A DNA stretch of 64,000 nt from Haliclystus octoradiatus (GCA_916610825.1 OU744448.1:9472650-9536649), one strand, 5' to 3'. Shown: positions 15,301 to 24,164, counted from the stretch's first letter. Program-made: numbers and translations. Notes: generated by a model not told the origin, from the sequence alone.

Positions 15301-17380
15301 CTGAAATCATAAATCCTAACTACAATCATGTTTAGCAATTCAAAAGCCTTAAAAATTAATAGCTGATATTATTAGACATCTTAGGCAGTATCTTCAGAAC
15401 ACATCTGAACAACGACTGACATATTAGCACATTTGCATGTTACAATTTTCACCAAGCATACCTGTCGGAAAGTTGTGAGTCTCGGCTGTAAATATCAAGT
15501 CACGATGTTCATCTTTATTGAACGCAAACTGACTTGGTTGCTGGGAATTCTGAGGCTTGATGATATCAACAGGGAACCCACGGAGAGCACTGCAAAGAAC
15601 ACAAATTAAAAAGAAATTTTAACACAATCCAATTATAAGAAGGAGAAGAATGATTATAGAAATAAGGGCCAAGTTTGTAAGAAGCTCATGGAGCAGACAA
15701 GGAATTGATTCAAGCCTTTCATCCAAGCAAGAACAATTGGTGTCAATCATACAACATTGTTCACACCATTATGATTTCCTGTTTTGCAATTCGAACAGGT
15801 GACAAAATGGAATTTGGAGCTTGGATTTTCCTCAAAATATAGTTGCTTAAGACTCCAGTTTCTGTTTCTTTTTATCAAGACAACATTGAGATGGATGAAA
15901 TTGTTTATGGTTTAGGACCACAGGCCAGTCTTTATTGTACACATGTAGGCTATGTCAAGTCCGATGCCTTGAAAAAAAATTGAAAAAGAGCGCGATTCCA
16001 TGGCAACACGAAAAAAGCAATTGTGTTGCCATGGCATCTCGTATATGCTGTCTATTTAGGGATTGATTGATGGAGCGAAGTGAGAAAAAATTTTAGGCAA
16101 TTTTAGATTGGTGCTTTAGGCCTGAAAGAGTAGATCCGGCCCTGAACGATCATGAACTGTTTTTCGCAGGGGAAGAAACGAATGGTCACAGGCAGGTACG
16201 TCGCAATTTTTAAAACGAGATTATTCTTAAGATTACATATACAAGTTCAATTAAATTCAAAATATTAGAAATTTAAACTTTTGAATCAACCTTTCTGAAC
16301 TCTACAATTCACGTTCAATTTCAGTCATATATAGCCACCAAGGTGTCCCAAAGATATAGGCATATCTGTTCTAGAAGTGGACAATTTCTTTTTCGCGAGA
16401 AAAAGTTACAATTTGTTGCAGTCTAGACTTTGTCATTTTTCACAGTGGGCTCTCTTGTCATTTCGACATGAGTTCTGACTTTCGAAGGAGCACTATTTCT
16501 GAAATATTGTACTTTCAAAAGTATAGGCCTACCTGCTATTATCGGAAAACTTGATGACGCTATTGCCATTTGTGTGAATTTGAGTTTCCATCACCAAATC
16601 CATTAATGACTTATTTTGTACATCACCATTGATTATCATTTTTCCTTTGAAAAACCAATGGCGTGAATGTTCACTATTAGATTGTGCAAGATCAAAGCAC
16701 TCAACACTTGTTGGATTCCGGCCAACTTTATTAAGAAATAAGTTAGTGTAATAATCGATGTCCCAGTCATCAAAAGAGAGACCCAGTTCATTATTAGCTT
16801 CGGCAAGGGCAGATTTTCCTTTACCAATAATATCAATTTCGTAAAAAGGTTTTGACAAAATAGGAAAATTAAAATCTGTCAATGATGTGTCATAAAGGCA
16901 TTCTGTCATTTTATCATGTAATTCATTGATAATTGATGATTTCACATCACCACTGGTAAGAAAAGGTTTCAAAGGAGAAAAAAATTTAATGAAATAACGT
17001 CTTGATATTTCAATTCGTGTAATCTGCTCTATTCCAATATTCTTGCAAATTGATACAGCATTTGTAGACATTGATGTTGAGAAGTTCAAACGAGAGCCAA
17101 TCTCGAACATGAAATCATCTGGATTATCCGTTATAGTATCCCCAAAGAAAGAACTTTCACTAATTTCTTCACTTTTGAAGCAATCTGATATAACCCATTT
17201 TAATTTCTTTTTTTCTTCGAATTTCAATTCTTTACCAAGGCAACCAACATTGTAGCATAATTCAAATGATACTTCAAATGTCCCTTTGTCAGATAGGGCT
17301 ATTTCAGCTAATTTTGTGTTGAACAATTCCAACTTTTTCACAGCAAGTCTACTCTTTTGAAAATATTTTAGAAGTACCAT
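579..17380 (-). CDS. PFAS: Phosphoribosylformylglycinamidine synthase (FGAM synthase / FGAR amidotransferase), complete 11-exon gene
   Basis: Catalyses the ATP- and glutamine-dependent conversion of FGAR to FGAM, the fourth step of de novo purine synthesis, in the cytosol. Eleven coding exons join with matching phases (phase 2 after exon 1, phase 1 after exons 2-6, phase 0 after exons 7-10) into 4113 nt, 1370 aa plus stop; the human enzyme is about 1340 aa. Order along the protein: N-terminal and linker domains (exon 1, ending near SNSEHSRHWFFKG); first synthetase half with FTAETHNFPTG, PGATTGTGGRIRD, IEASNGASDYGNKFGEP, IGVGGGAASS and HDQGAGGNG; second half with LIAQQQCVGP, DGGKDSLSMAAR and SAGHDVSDGG-like TAGHDVSDGG; then a class I glutamine amidotransferase with nucleophile motif GVCNGCQ (Cys near residue 1172) and HPER near the C-terminus. 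An in-frame stop lies just upstream of the ATG. The usual SEHCRH reads SEHSRH. No frameshift or premature stop, so it is probably functional. Confidence 0.96.
2756..3133 (-). CDS. PFAS: PFAS coding exon 10
   Basis: 378 bp, acceptor TATAG, donor GAA|GTGAGT. Encodes DVKCSGNWMWAAKLPGEGA, DGGKDSLSMAAR, VTPDLLCPNGKGQLLYV and LGGSALAQVFGQIGD. Phase 0 on both sides. Confidence 0.93.
4274..4504 (-). CDS. PFAS: PFAS coding exon 9
   Basis: 231 bp, acceptor ATCCAG, donor GAGG|GTACGT. Encodes VDRCVTGLIAQQQCVGPLHT, LADVGVIALSH, GEQPIKGL and EALTNMVFANITEL. Phase 0 on both sides. Confidence 0.92.
6012..6143 (-). CDS. PFAS: PFAS coding exon 8
   Basis: 132 bp, 44 codons, acceptor TTTAG, donor AAG|GTATCA. 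Encodes EFHLERKQRKLKPLDLP and LRLPSVASKRYLTNK. Phase 0 on both sides. Confidence 0.9.
6229..6542. mobile_element. 314 bp inverted-repeat MITE in PFAS intron 7, TTA target duplication
   Basis: Ends are inverted copies beginning AGCCCCGGCCAAATGACTTT. TTA lies on both sides (6226-6228 and 6543-6545), as for PIF/Harbinger-type elements. The interior repeats a short GTTGGCGAAAATAA/ CAACAAAATCCGATGA motif in both orientations. No coding capacity. Superfamily placement rests only on the 3 bp duplication. Confidence 0.65.
7181..7311 (-). CDS. PFAS: PFAS coding exon 7
   Basis: 131 bp, acceptor TTCCAG, donor AAAAG|GTCAGT. Encodes GDGKIVLEDY and VDLPLDVVLGKMPQK, matching the linker before the second synthetase half. 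Phase 1 in, phase 0 out. Confidence 0.88.
7723..7850. repeat. Short TTCATGAAC-rich inverted repeat in PFAS intron 6
   Basis: Begins CCCCTGTGAAAAACAGTTCA and ends with the inverse (GAATTGTTTTTCACGTGGG). Between them are several TTCATGAACTGTTCATGAA-like palindromes. Related decayed copies occur at about 7460-7575, 8270-8460, 11930-12010, 14030-14115, 16145-16175, 24280-24403 and 31776-31850. This is a small non-autonomous family of unknown class. Confidence 0.55.
7978..8190 (-). CDS. PFAS: PFAS coding exon 6
   Basis: 213 bp, acceptor AAAAG, donor CAG|GTAAAA. Encodes NVLKEIAEPAGAIIY, LGDPSISTLELWGAEYQESN and VVGSIT. Phase 1 in and out. Confidence 0.92.
9319..9383. repeat. ATG/GAT trinucleotide microsatellite
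   Basis: About 21 GAT units with one interruption (GAG), in PFAS intron 5. It yields a poly-isoleucine ORF antisense that is not a gene. Confidence 0.9.
9631..9861 (-). CDS. PFAS: PFAS coding exon 5
   Basis: 231 bp, acceptor TCAAG, donor AATG|GTGAGT. Encodes KVVKIGGPIYRIGVGGGAAS, FGAVQRGDAEMEQKLNRV and IHDQGAGGNG. Phase 1 in and out. Confidence 0.93.
10755..11230. repeat. ~475 bp inverted-repeat (foldback) element in PFAS intron 4
   Basis: Left arm about 10755-10880 and right arm about 11125-11230 are reverse complements; for example TTAGTTTGAACGCGTATA near 10838 and its inverse near 11130. Arms match with roughly 85-90% identity by eye. No ORF inside; target duplication not resolved. Confidence 0.6.
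11270..11646. repeat. ~375 bp near-complete palindrome in PFAS intron 4
   Basis: ACGAATGGATAAGTA at the left end pairs with its inverse at the right end, and complementarity continues with mismatches to a centre near 11460. It would fold into one long imperfect hairpin. The plus-strand ORF at 11390-11611 lies inside the hairpin and is unlikely to be a gene. Confidence 0.6.
12380..12640 (-). CDS. PFAS: PFAS coding exon 4
   Basis: 261 bp, acceptor CAACAG, donor AAG|GTGAGT. Encodes GYNLPWEDD, IEASNGASDYGNKFGEP, REWIKPIMFSGGIGS. Phase 1 in and out. Confidence 0.93.
13368..13560. repeat. Two ~87 bp tandem units in PFAS intron 3
   Basis: Unit reads roughly GACATTAAGC(G/A)AGGTGGGATT ... ATCAGTTTTATGTGGGGA and occurs twice with few changes. 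An inverted single copy with flanking TCAAACTCGGTTAATATCCC lies at about 33719-33865 inside the MULE, so the segment is dispersed. Confidence 0.6.
14394..14522 (-). CDS. PFAS: PFAS coding exon 3
   Basis: 129 bp, acceptor CTTAG, donor CCAG|GTGAGT. Encodes GVAPFPGATTGTGGRIRD and TAGYSFGNLLIP, conserved active-site segments. Too short to be obvious as an ORF; found by translating between splice sites. Confidence 0.92.
14523..16532 (-). other. PFAS introns 1-2, no further gene seen
   Basis: Introns at 14523-15461 and 15590-16532 (exon 2 lies between). A short hairpin, CCATGGCAACAC near 15997 pairing with GTGTTGCCATGG near 16023, and a decayed TTCATGAAC repeat at about 16145 are the only structures I see. 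Overlapping ORFs on both strands around 14572-15225 have no recognisable motif and span no splice model. Confidence 0.4.
15462..15589 (-). CDS. PFAS: PFAS coding exon 2
   Basis: 128 bp, acceptor TTTGCAG, donor CAG|GTATGC. Encodes ALRGFPVDIIKPQ through FTAETHNFPT, the start of the first synthetase domain. Enters in phase 2 and leaves in phase 1. Confidence 0.92.
16533..17380 (-). CDS. PFAS: PFAS coding exon 1 (residues 1-282)
   Basis: Starts at the ATG at 17380, preceded in frame by a TAA. Ends at AG|GTAGGC in phase 2. Encodes the N-terminal domain and linker up to SNSEHSRHWFFKG. Confidence 0.92.
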
Positions 17381-18115
17381 ATTTAAAAATTATGGATATG
17401 GTCACAGACACAGTTGTGTACTCACCGATTGGAAGATGATGAAACTAAGGAATATTGAGACAAATAAAAGCTTCATTAAACGACCTACTGCGAATAAACG
17501 TTCTTGCGAGTAGTGGTTTACTTATTTAGCAGACAGTGATTCCAGTCAGGTCAGACTCAAGCGAGAGAGAAATCCATTTGTCGTCTGCCACCATTGTTCA
17601 ACAGCCTCAGATTTGGTTTCCATTTCAAACCGCGGGAAAACTAGAGCTTTTTGTATGTTGATTTTTTGACGATTCAATGACATGAATTATTTACAGCATA
17701 TACATTTGCATACTTGGGAGCTTCAGTGATGTAGTACCTTCAAAATTGCAGGATTTTGCTATTTGTTGTTTCAAAATTGCCCAAAATTTTTTCTTTGCGG
17801 CCCTGATAATAATTTCAATTTTTGGCTTTCGGAAGAACGAATGAAATCATATTCAATGAAGGCGTGTCCTGTGCTTCTAAAAATGAGACACTATATTAAT
17901 TTGATGCTGAGATGCTGGCTAATGATGTACGATAAATGTTTGTTTGTTTTGACTTAATTATTGTATATCCCACAATTACAGGATGTCTGAGAATCAGACT
18001 TAATTTACAGACAATGGTATTCCTCATTCATCAATCCTGTCTTTCATAGACTACGCTAGAAATGATCCGAAGATGTTGTCACTTGGCATCGTTTGCTGAC
18101 TGGGAGAATAAATAT
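17381..18115. other. Presumed PFAS promoter side and intergenic spacer
   Basis: No recognised ORF. A strong donor-like AATCG|GTGAGTAC lies on the minus strand about 45 bases before the PFAS ATG, with no acceptor between it and the ATG; it may mark an alternative 5' UTR structure or be chance. No clear TATA box can be assigned. Confidence 0.3.
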
Positions 18116-18440
18116 TTACCTTATCCTCAGTGGATAAGTATCGAAGTAGTGATGTAAACTATAAAGTCTATTATAAAAATTTGAATGAAGTTCTTCATTT
18201 GAATAACAAAATAAAAGCAAATGAATTTCATCATCTAATATAGCTTGTTGATCACACAGGACACAGCGTACATAACATGTCATCGTACGGTATGTCATGG
18301 TAGCGTCCTGTTGAACCCCGAGCCTGTGACAGCTTAAAAAACTTCATCAATTTAAGTCCAGAATCCATCACCTTAAAATACCTTATGAAGGTTAAAAAAG
18401 ATACCATGGTACATTTTATCACGTAGAATTCATACCGCAT
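18116..18440 (-). pseudogene. LINE ORF2 3'-end remnant (zinc-knuckle tail)
   Basis: Two overlapping minus-strand frames read RYHDIPYDDMLCTLCP then DQQAILDDEIHLLLFC followed by YSNEELHSNFYNRLYSL. The order C-x2-C, EIHLLLFC, then a Tyr/Arg-rich helix matches the extreme C-terminus of many non-LTR retrotransposon ORF2 proteins. A frameshift splits it and no reverse transcriptase is nearby, so it is a 5'-truncated dead fragment. Confidence 0.6.
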
Positions 18441-19131
18441 CTGTTAAGGCATGTATCAAATCAAACATATTTATCAAACACAATTACGATATGATATCAC
18501 ATTAATAATTGATTAATCATGATGATGATAATCCTGTTCTACAAGTTGTTGTATAAATGATAATATATAAATCAATGAATATCAAATTATTTTAGCGAAT
18601 CATCCAATGAATTTTTCAGTTTCTTTTCATTTCATAAAATGAAAATATTGTTGTTAAATGTCTGCTATAAGGCACCTATAGAAAACTAATTTCCAAAAGT
18701 TTTCCCGGGATCTCCCTCCTGTAAGGCAAGGTATATCCCCTTCATGGTCGTCGTCGCCTATATGACCAAGGTCGTATTAATCTTATTCGAGAAAAATTGA
18801 CCACGCATTTTTTCGTTGGGCAGAATGCTTTGAGCATCCCCCCCCCAACTTGGATAGCTAGTTTCGGCCTTGTCTCTGATTAGTCTCTTGGCAGGGACGA
18901 AACACACCTGCGTAGTCCTGCCCCCCCCCACCTCTTCAAATTTTGTCCAAAATATCATAAATACTTTGATCAGTAGTTGATCAGTTGTGATCAGGTGTTT
19001 TTTAAGACTGATCAAACAAAAGCGTTACAGTTATTAACGATTTTCTTGTGGGGGGCCAGGACTACGCCAGCCCCCCCCCATCTCACCAAATTCGAAAATT
19101 TATATATCAAAAGTTTGATCACGCTGTCATA
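18441..19131. other. Intergenic, outer part of a C/G-run repeat
   Basis: No gene seen. From about 18840 short C- or G-runs (CCCCCCCC) and TGATCA boxes appear, related to the foldback that follows but without a matching partner in its right arm. Confidence 0.4.
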
Positions 19132-20832
19132 AGTACTGATCAGGCATCTATATTGCTGATCAAATTACGATCAACGAAATATTTGCGTTTTAGGCTTAAT
19201 TTATAGCGTAGTCCTGGCCCCCCCACCCCACTTAACCATGCCCAATTTCGAAAATTTTCATGTCATAAGTTTGATCACGATGTGATCAGTCCTGATCAGG
19301 CTATAGCTAAACTGATCAATTGAAGATCAAAGAGATATTCACGTTCCACGGTACAAAATTACCGTAGTCCTGGCCCCCCACCCCCTTTAACCACGTCCAA
19401 TCTTGAAAATGTTTATATCAAAAGTTTGATCACGATGTGATCAGTCCTGATCAAGCTATAGCTAAACTGATCAATTGAAGATGTAAGAGATATTCACGTT
19501 CTACGGTACAAAATTACCGTAGTCCTGGCCCCCCACCCCCTTTAGCCACGCCCAATTTTGAAAATTTTCATATCAAAAGTTGGATCACGATGTGATCAGT
19601 CCTGATCAGGCATCGACTAAACTGATCAACATAAGACCCAGAAGATATTCACGTTTTCCGTACTCCATTTTAAGCGTCACCCTAGCCCCCCCCCCACTTT
19701 TGACCAAATCTCAATAAATTTTGAAAATTTTCACAACACAAGTTTGATCACGGCTTGATCAGCGCAGAACACGCTATTATCCTAATGATCAGTCAAAAAT
19801 TTGATAGATAACTTCAAAAAAAGCTTAAATGCTAATCAGAAATGTAACAAAAGTGGTAGAAATATATAATTTTGCTTTTGATATGATGACGGTTGGGTAG
19901 ACCATAGATTATAGATAGTATTCTATAATCTATGGGTAGACAAAAACTTTCTGTCCGTTGATGATGTTCTTAGATTTTTACATATTCATACTCCTTCAAC
20001 TCCAAAATTGAGCTTAAACATATAAATCTGCTAGATTTAATACCAGAGAAATGTTGTTTCTCGCTACGGTGAATGAACAATATTAAACAATGCCAACTAG
20101 CGAATACTTGAAAAATAGCACATGTTTGATGTGTATGAAGTCTCGTCGCGTTTTTATCTGCGTCACAGAACGCACGCAATTCATTCATTCATAAAGGAAG
20201 AGAATTCGTGAATGATTTGCCCACCCAACAGTCATCATATCAAAAGCAGAATTTATATATTTCTACCACTTTTGTGACATTTCTGATTAGCTTTTAAGCT
20301 TTTTTGAAGTTATCTATCAAATTTTTGACTGATCAGTAAAATATTAGCGTGTTCTGCGCTGATCAAGCCGTGATCAAACTTGTGTTGGGAAATTTTCAAA
20401 ATTGATTGAGATTTGGTAAAAAGTGGGGGGGGCTAGGGTGACGCTTAAAATGGAGTACGGAAAACGTGAATGTCTTCTGGGTATTATGTTGATCAGTTTA
20501 GTCGATGTCTGATCAGGACTGATCCCATCGTGATCAAACTTTTGATATGAACATTTTCAAAATTGGGTGTGGCTAAAGGGGTGGGGGGCCAGGACTACGG
20601 TAATTTTGTACCGTGGAACGTGAATATCTCTTTGATATTCAATTGATCAGTTTAGCTATAGCCTGATCAGGACTGATCACATCGTGATCAAACTTTTGAC
20701 ATGAAAATTTTCGAAATTGGGCGTGGTTAAGTGGGGTGGGGGGACCAGGACTACGCTATAAATTGAGCCTAAAACTCAAATATTTCGTTGATCGTAATTT
20801 GATCAGCAATATAAATGCCTGATCAGTACTTA
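19132..20832. mobile_element. 1.7 kb foldback element built of ~157 bp TGATCA-rich units
   Basis: Left arm 19132-19905 and right arm 20218-20832 are inverted copies. Each arm is an array of ~157 bp units, each holding GTAGTCCTGGCCCCCC followed by TTTGATCACGATGTGATCAG and further TGATCA boxes. The left arm has four such boxes (about 19205, 19361, 19518, 19675) and the right arm three (about 20430, 20585, 20740). The 312 bp loop carries its own hairpin at about 19898-19942. No coding capacity. Confidence 0.75.
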
Positions 20833-20861
20833 GCATTCCTCAATACCTAGCCTTCTTGCAG

Positions 20862-20997
20862 ACTCCCCATGTAAATTGGAAACCTAATAAAACAGTGGAT
20901 CTGTTCTACTGTTCTGTTCATAGAGGTATAAGAGGTACTTATACCTCTATGGTTCTGTTTACCAAGTTTTCGATTTACAGTCAGTCTACGAGCAAGC
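20862..20997. repeat. Diverged hairpin MITE with a second hairpin in its loop
   Basis: GCAGACTC...TGTAAATT at the left pairs loosely with AATTT/GATTTACAGTCAGTCTACG at the right. It resembles the clean hairpins at 50300-50395 and 61581-61676. The loop holds CATAGAGGTATAAGAGGTAC followed by its inverse. Confidence 0.5.
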
Positions 20998-21095
20998 TAT
21001 TCAAGGCCAGGCTTTAATGATAAATTTCTGTCATGATTAAATGCATGACATGAATAAATATTAATTTTCAAACAGCGAACACTAAAGAAAACTAC

Positions 21096-22456
21096 ATACA
21101 TTTTCATTCAATTCTTTATATTTCTCCGTGTTTTAATCGGACAGATGTAGTTTTACAGAATTTTATAAAATATGTATAACTATTCTTCAAGTTTTGGACA
21201 ATATAATTGATAATAAAAAATACTGCTATGATTGTAATTACCCAAATGGCTAATTCCTTAAAGACAGGTATACAAATTGTTTCATAACAATCAACGTATA
21301 ATAAATAAAAAGTATATCTGAGTTGCGAAGGTGATAAATCATTAGCAATTATAATTGAATGTTTGTATTGACATGGAATTAATTTTTTTTGATAATATCC
21401 ATCTCCTTTATATGGTAGAAATTCAATCAATTCAACAAATTTTATTTCTAATTTCTTCATAAGTATTCCAATATAATGATAATTATTTTCAACTGATGAT
21501 ATATGTTTTGATGATTCTATGATAGATGGTATCAAATGTCCTGATATGATACATGCAGGACCATTACAATATTCCAATTCTACTTTTTCATTATTTTGTG
21601 TAGAGATAATAGCAGATTCCTTTACTCCAGAATATAAATTGTAAGGTATTGCAATATTTTCCCTTAAATTATGAATTAGGTTTTTTGTATTAATGTAAAT
21701 TGAATCAGTACTCCATATAATATACTTTGGATTTAATCCATAACTCCAAAATAATGACTTGATAAAATTCGATTTATCTTGGTGTCCACTTTTCAATACT
21801 AAAATATCATCAAAATCTTCAATTTCATAATTTACCTCTTCATCCAGTTCATTAGATCGCAAAATAAAAGAGTAGATACAACTTCGACGTTCTGCACGTC
21901 GAATAATTCCATCTTTGTGTTGAATAATATCAACATCATCGATAAAATGTTGGCGACAAGTATATCCCCACGTTTGTCTGATGGCAAGGCGCTGTTCTTT
22001 TTTCTTTTTTACATCTTTATAAATACTATCAATTAATATCAACACAACAGGGTTTGATGCCGTCCGTGTTGGCTGTCTTACGATATATTCTGATGGAAGA
22101 TATTGAAACAATTTACCATTTTTCAATGTGTCTGCATTCTGATATTTGAGCCCTTCCGTACAATCCACACAAGGATAAACAAATGCCAGCAACACGGGGA
22201 CGATGTAGATGAAATTCATGAATATTGAACAATTTCTTACTGTACTCGCAAAGCCAAACCAACCATTGATACTACAATAAAACATGTTATATATCACTCA
22301 ATCACGGCCTACTCTCGACCGTAAGTTGCTACAGTAGCAAAAATGGCCGCGTTCCAAAAAATTTGCTGCGCCAACAACAACTACCATCTGCCACATTTGC
22401 GTTTCAACCAGATTAAATATTTACGAGGAAAAAAGATTATACTGTCTATTGTTATT
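21096..22456. repeat. Tandem unit copy 1, left part (before the MULE)
   Basis: Homology with 51199 onwards and 62481 onwards begins at ATACATTTTCATTCAATTC (21096). It runs through the glycosyltransferase ORF and its upstream region to the MULE target site at 22448-22456, and resumes at 39626. Confidence 0.9.
21116..22285 (-). CDS. GT31-like (beta-1,3-galactosyltransferase-like) membrane protein, copy 1
   Basis: Single-exon ORF of 389 aa from the first ATG (22285). A second ATG at 22219 (MNFIYIVPVLLAFVYP) would give a cleaner signal peptide/anchor start. GT31 landmarks in order: RLAIRQTWG; Y..EDFDDILVLK; a DxD-region equivalent, WSTDSIYIN; YCNGPACIISG; and VENNYHYIG in place of the usual EDV.VG. 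The metal-binding DDD is reduced to TDS, so catalysis is doubtful. A hydrophobic segment (LAIWVITIIAVFFIINYIV) near the C-terminus is unusual for type II Golgi transferases. Nearly identical copies lie at 51219 and 62501. The MULE sits about 170 bp upstream of this start and may cut off its promoter. Family assignment is from motifs; substrate unknown. Confidence 0.7.
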   Translation of the reverse strand: MFYCSINGWFGFASTVRNCSIFMNFIYIVPVLLAFVYPCVDCTEGLKYQNADTLKNGKLFQYLPSEYIVRQPTRTASNPVVLILIDSIYKDVKKKKEQRLAIRQTWGYTCRQHFIDDVDIIQHKDGIIRRAERRSCIYSFILRSNELDEEVNYEIEDFDDILVLKSGHQDKSNFIKSLFWSYGLNPKYIIWSTDSIYINTKNLIHNLRENIAIPYNLYSGVKESAIISTQNNEKVELEYCNGPACIISGHLIPSIIESSKHISSVENNYHYIGILMKKLEIKFVELIEFLPYKGDGYYQKKLIPCQYKHSIIIANDLSPSQLRYTFYLLYVDCYETICIPVFKELAIWVITIIAVFFIINYIVQNLKNSYTYFIKFCKTTSVRLKHGEI

Positions 22457-22519
22457 GGTAAGCAGAATATTCAACAGGCTGCAGGGCGTCCTGCGCAGTA
22501 GAACCCTGTCCCGTCTGAT
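22448..22519 (+). repeat. MULE left TIR with 9 bp target duplication
   Basis: ATTGTTATT (22448-22456) precedes the TIR, which begins GGTAAGCAGAATATTCAACA and stays complementary to the right end for about 63 bp, with a few mismatches. The same 9 bp follows the right TIR. Confidence 0.93.
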
Positions 22520-23219
22520 AACTTTGGCCACATCTGTTAATATCTCGCACTTTACTTCGTTTTGATTTGAATTTCAAATTTGACTTGACTTAGAGATTTC
22601 TTAATTCTTATGGCCAGAAAAAATGGCGGTCTTGTCGGAAAGTGATGATGTTGAACATAAAAGCTTTCGACAATCGTCATGCAATATATTTTATGTGGAT
22701 ATGTGAGTTCTCATCGTCGAATTCCAGTGATGTTGATGTTATATTTATTATTTGCTCGTTGGTCGTTGTGTCTGTTATCAGCTGAATGGCAGACTAACAT
22801 ATCAAAGACTAACGTACATCAAAAGACAGACGGTGGTTCACCTCGTTGTTATGATCTCTGCTTGTGGTAAGGCAAGACATTTGAAAAAATTAACATGTAA
22901 CAAGGCGTAACATAACTCAATTTTTGATAATAATAATAATAATAATAAAATCACAAGGTTTGCGCCTATAGCGTTATGTTCTAGGTGCTGTGCAATTTCT
23001 GTTGATCAGCAAGATTTCAATATCGAAAGATTGATAGACATATTACAATAGATAGATGATGTATACATTAAACAAGTAAGAAAAAGAACTAAATAATGGA
23101 TAATGGATCATGATGATGAGCTTGGACTGGCCCTAGTGAACTGCACCGACATTATATGATAGCACATCCAACATCACATTTTATTCACATTTTGTGTTGA
23201 CGACTGTGTATGAGTATTA
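22520..23219. other. MULE subterminal region
   Basis: Non-coding AT-rich sequence between the left TIR and the Ulp1 gene, with a short TAA/ATA microsatellite at about 22928-22950. Presumably holds the 3' end of the Ulp1 transcript. The 63-codon plus-strand ORF at 22679-22870 has no recognisable feature. Confidence 0.4.
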
Positions 23220-24164
23220 CTATGCTAAGCTAACAATATTATAACGTTCTTGGTTCTTATCTAGTAAATGACAGCATTCCTCACAATACCAAAATTCATC
23301 CTTGAACCATTGATCATCTGCTTTAACTTGGCATGCATGATGATAAATTTCTCCACACATTGTGCAGCACAGCATATCTTTGTCTTTTCCTTTCGGCATT
23401 CTACACAGGCAATGGACGGTAAAAACTAGTAGTCTAGACAGATGAAATTGTCTTATACCAACTGTTGGGAACAAGTCCATTTTTTCATCCTGTAGACATT
23501 TTAAAAAATGTCTGCGTAAAGTGGTAGGCTTGGCGAACTGCAATGACCTAGCTTCTATGCCATAGCAAATTGCTGTGGCAAATGCCATTGCAAATAGTCC
23601 GCAACTATGATTATCGGCCTGCTGGTGCACGTCACCAACTTTGACCACCATACACTGCTCACTAATGAGCTTTATGTTTGCAATTATTTTTTTTAACTCT
23701 GTTGTAAGATAACTCAGATTGCTGCTGTCATACACTACCACGCTGTCCCTTTTAGTGCTTGAAATAGTTATCCAATGACTGCTGTCGACATTTACTATTT
23801 GCACCAATTTTTGGCCTTTTGCAGTTGGGGGAACAAATTTGTTATTTATTAATAAAGTGTCAAAAAATCCAGATATGTCAGGGAATTGTTTCTTCAATAA
23901 TGTTTGCCCTGCATTTATTATGCTATCATTCAACCAGAGATCATTTGACAGTAGAATTTCTCTTTCCTTTTCTGCAAGCTCAACATTTCCAATTTTTTTC
24001 CAATATATTGACTTCATTACAAAACAGTCATGATCTTCATCATCAGATAAAATATCGATGACATCAGTTGTTGAAATTGATGATGGTATATTGAAATCAT
24101 CATCCAATACTGAAAAATTAACCATATCAGGTTCTCTTTGTACAAATTTACATTGGATAGATTC
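23220..24164 (-). CDS. Ulp1/SENP-like cysteine protease fused to a PHD finger, MULE-encoded
   Basis: ORF of 301 aa from the ATG at 24125; the reading frame is open back to an acceptor (CTTCTGTAG) at 24165, so the exon may start at 24164 and add 13 residues. The C48 (Ulp1) catalytic set is complete: His117 in SSHWITI, Asp133 in VVYDSSN, Gln169 and Cys175 in QQADNHSCG. LSNDLWLNDSIINAGQTLL is the typical substrate-groove segment. Residues about 239-284 form a C4HC3 PHD-type finger (C239, C241, C254, C257, H262, C265, C281, C284). Predicted to cleave SUMO- or ubiquitin-like conjugates and possibly to read histone tails; both are inferences from family. It lies downstream of the transposase in the same direction. 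Whether it is spliced to it or separate is open; the transposase ends in a stop before it. Confidence 0.85.
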   Translation of the reverse strand, partial: ESIQCKFVQREPDMVNFSVLDDDFNIPSSISTTDVIDILSDDEDHDCFVMKSIYWKKIGNVELAEKEREILLSNDLWLNDSIINAGQTLLKKQFPDISGFFDTLLINNKFVPPTAKGQKLVQIVNVDSSHWITISSTKRDSVVVYDSSNLSYLTTELKKIIANIKLISEQCMVVKVGDVHQQADNHSCGLFAMAFATAICYGIEARSLQFAKPTTLRRHFLKCLQDEKMDLFPTVGIRQFHLSRLLVFTVHCLCRMPKGKDKDMLCCTMCGEIYHHACQVKADDQWFKDEFWYCEECCHLLDKNQERYNIVSLA

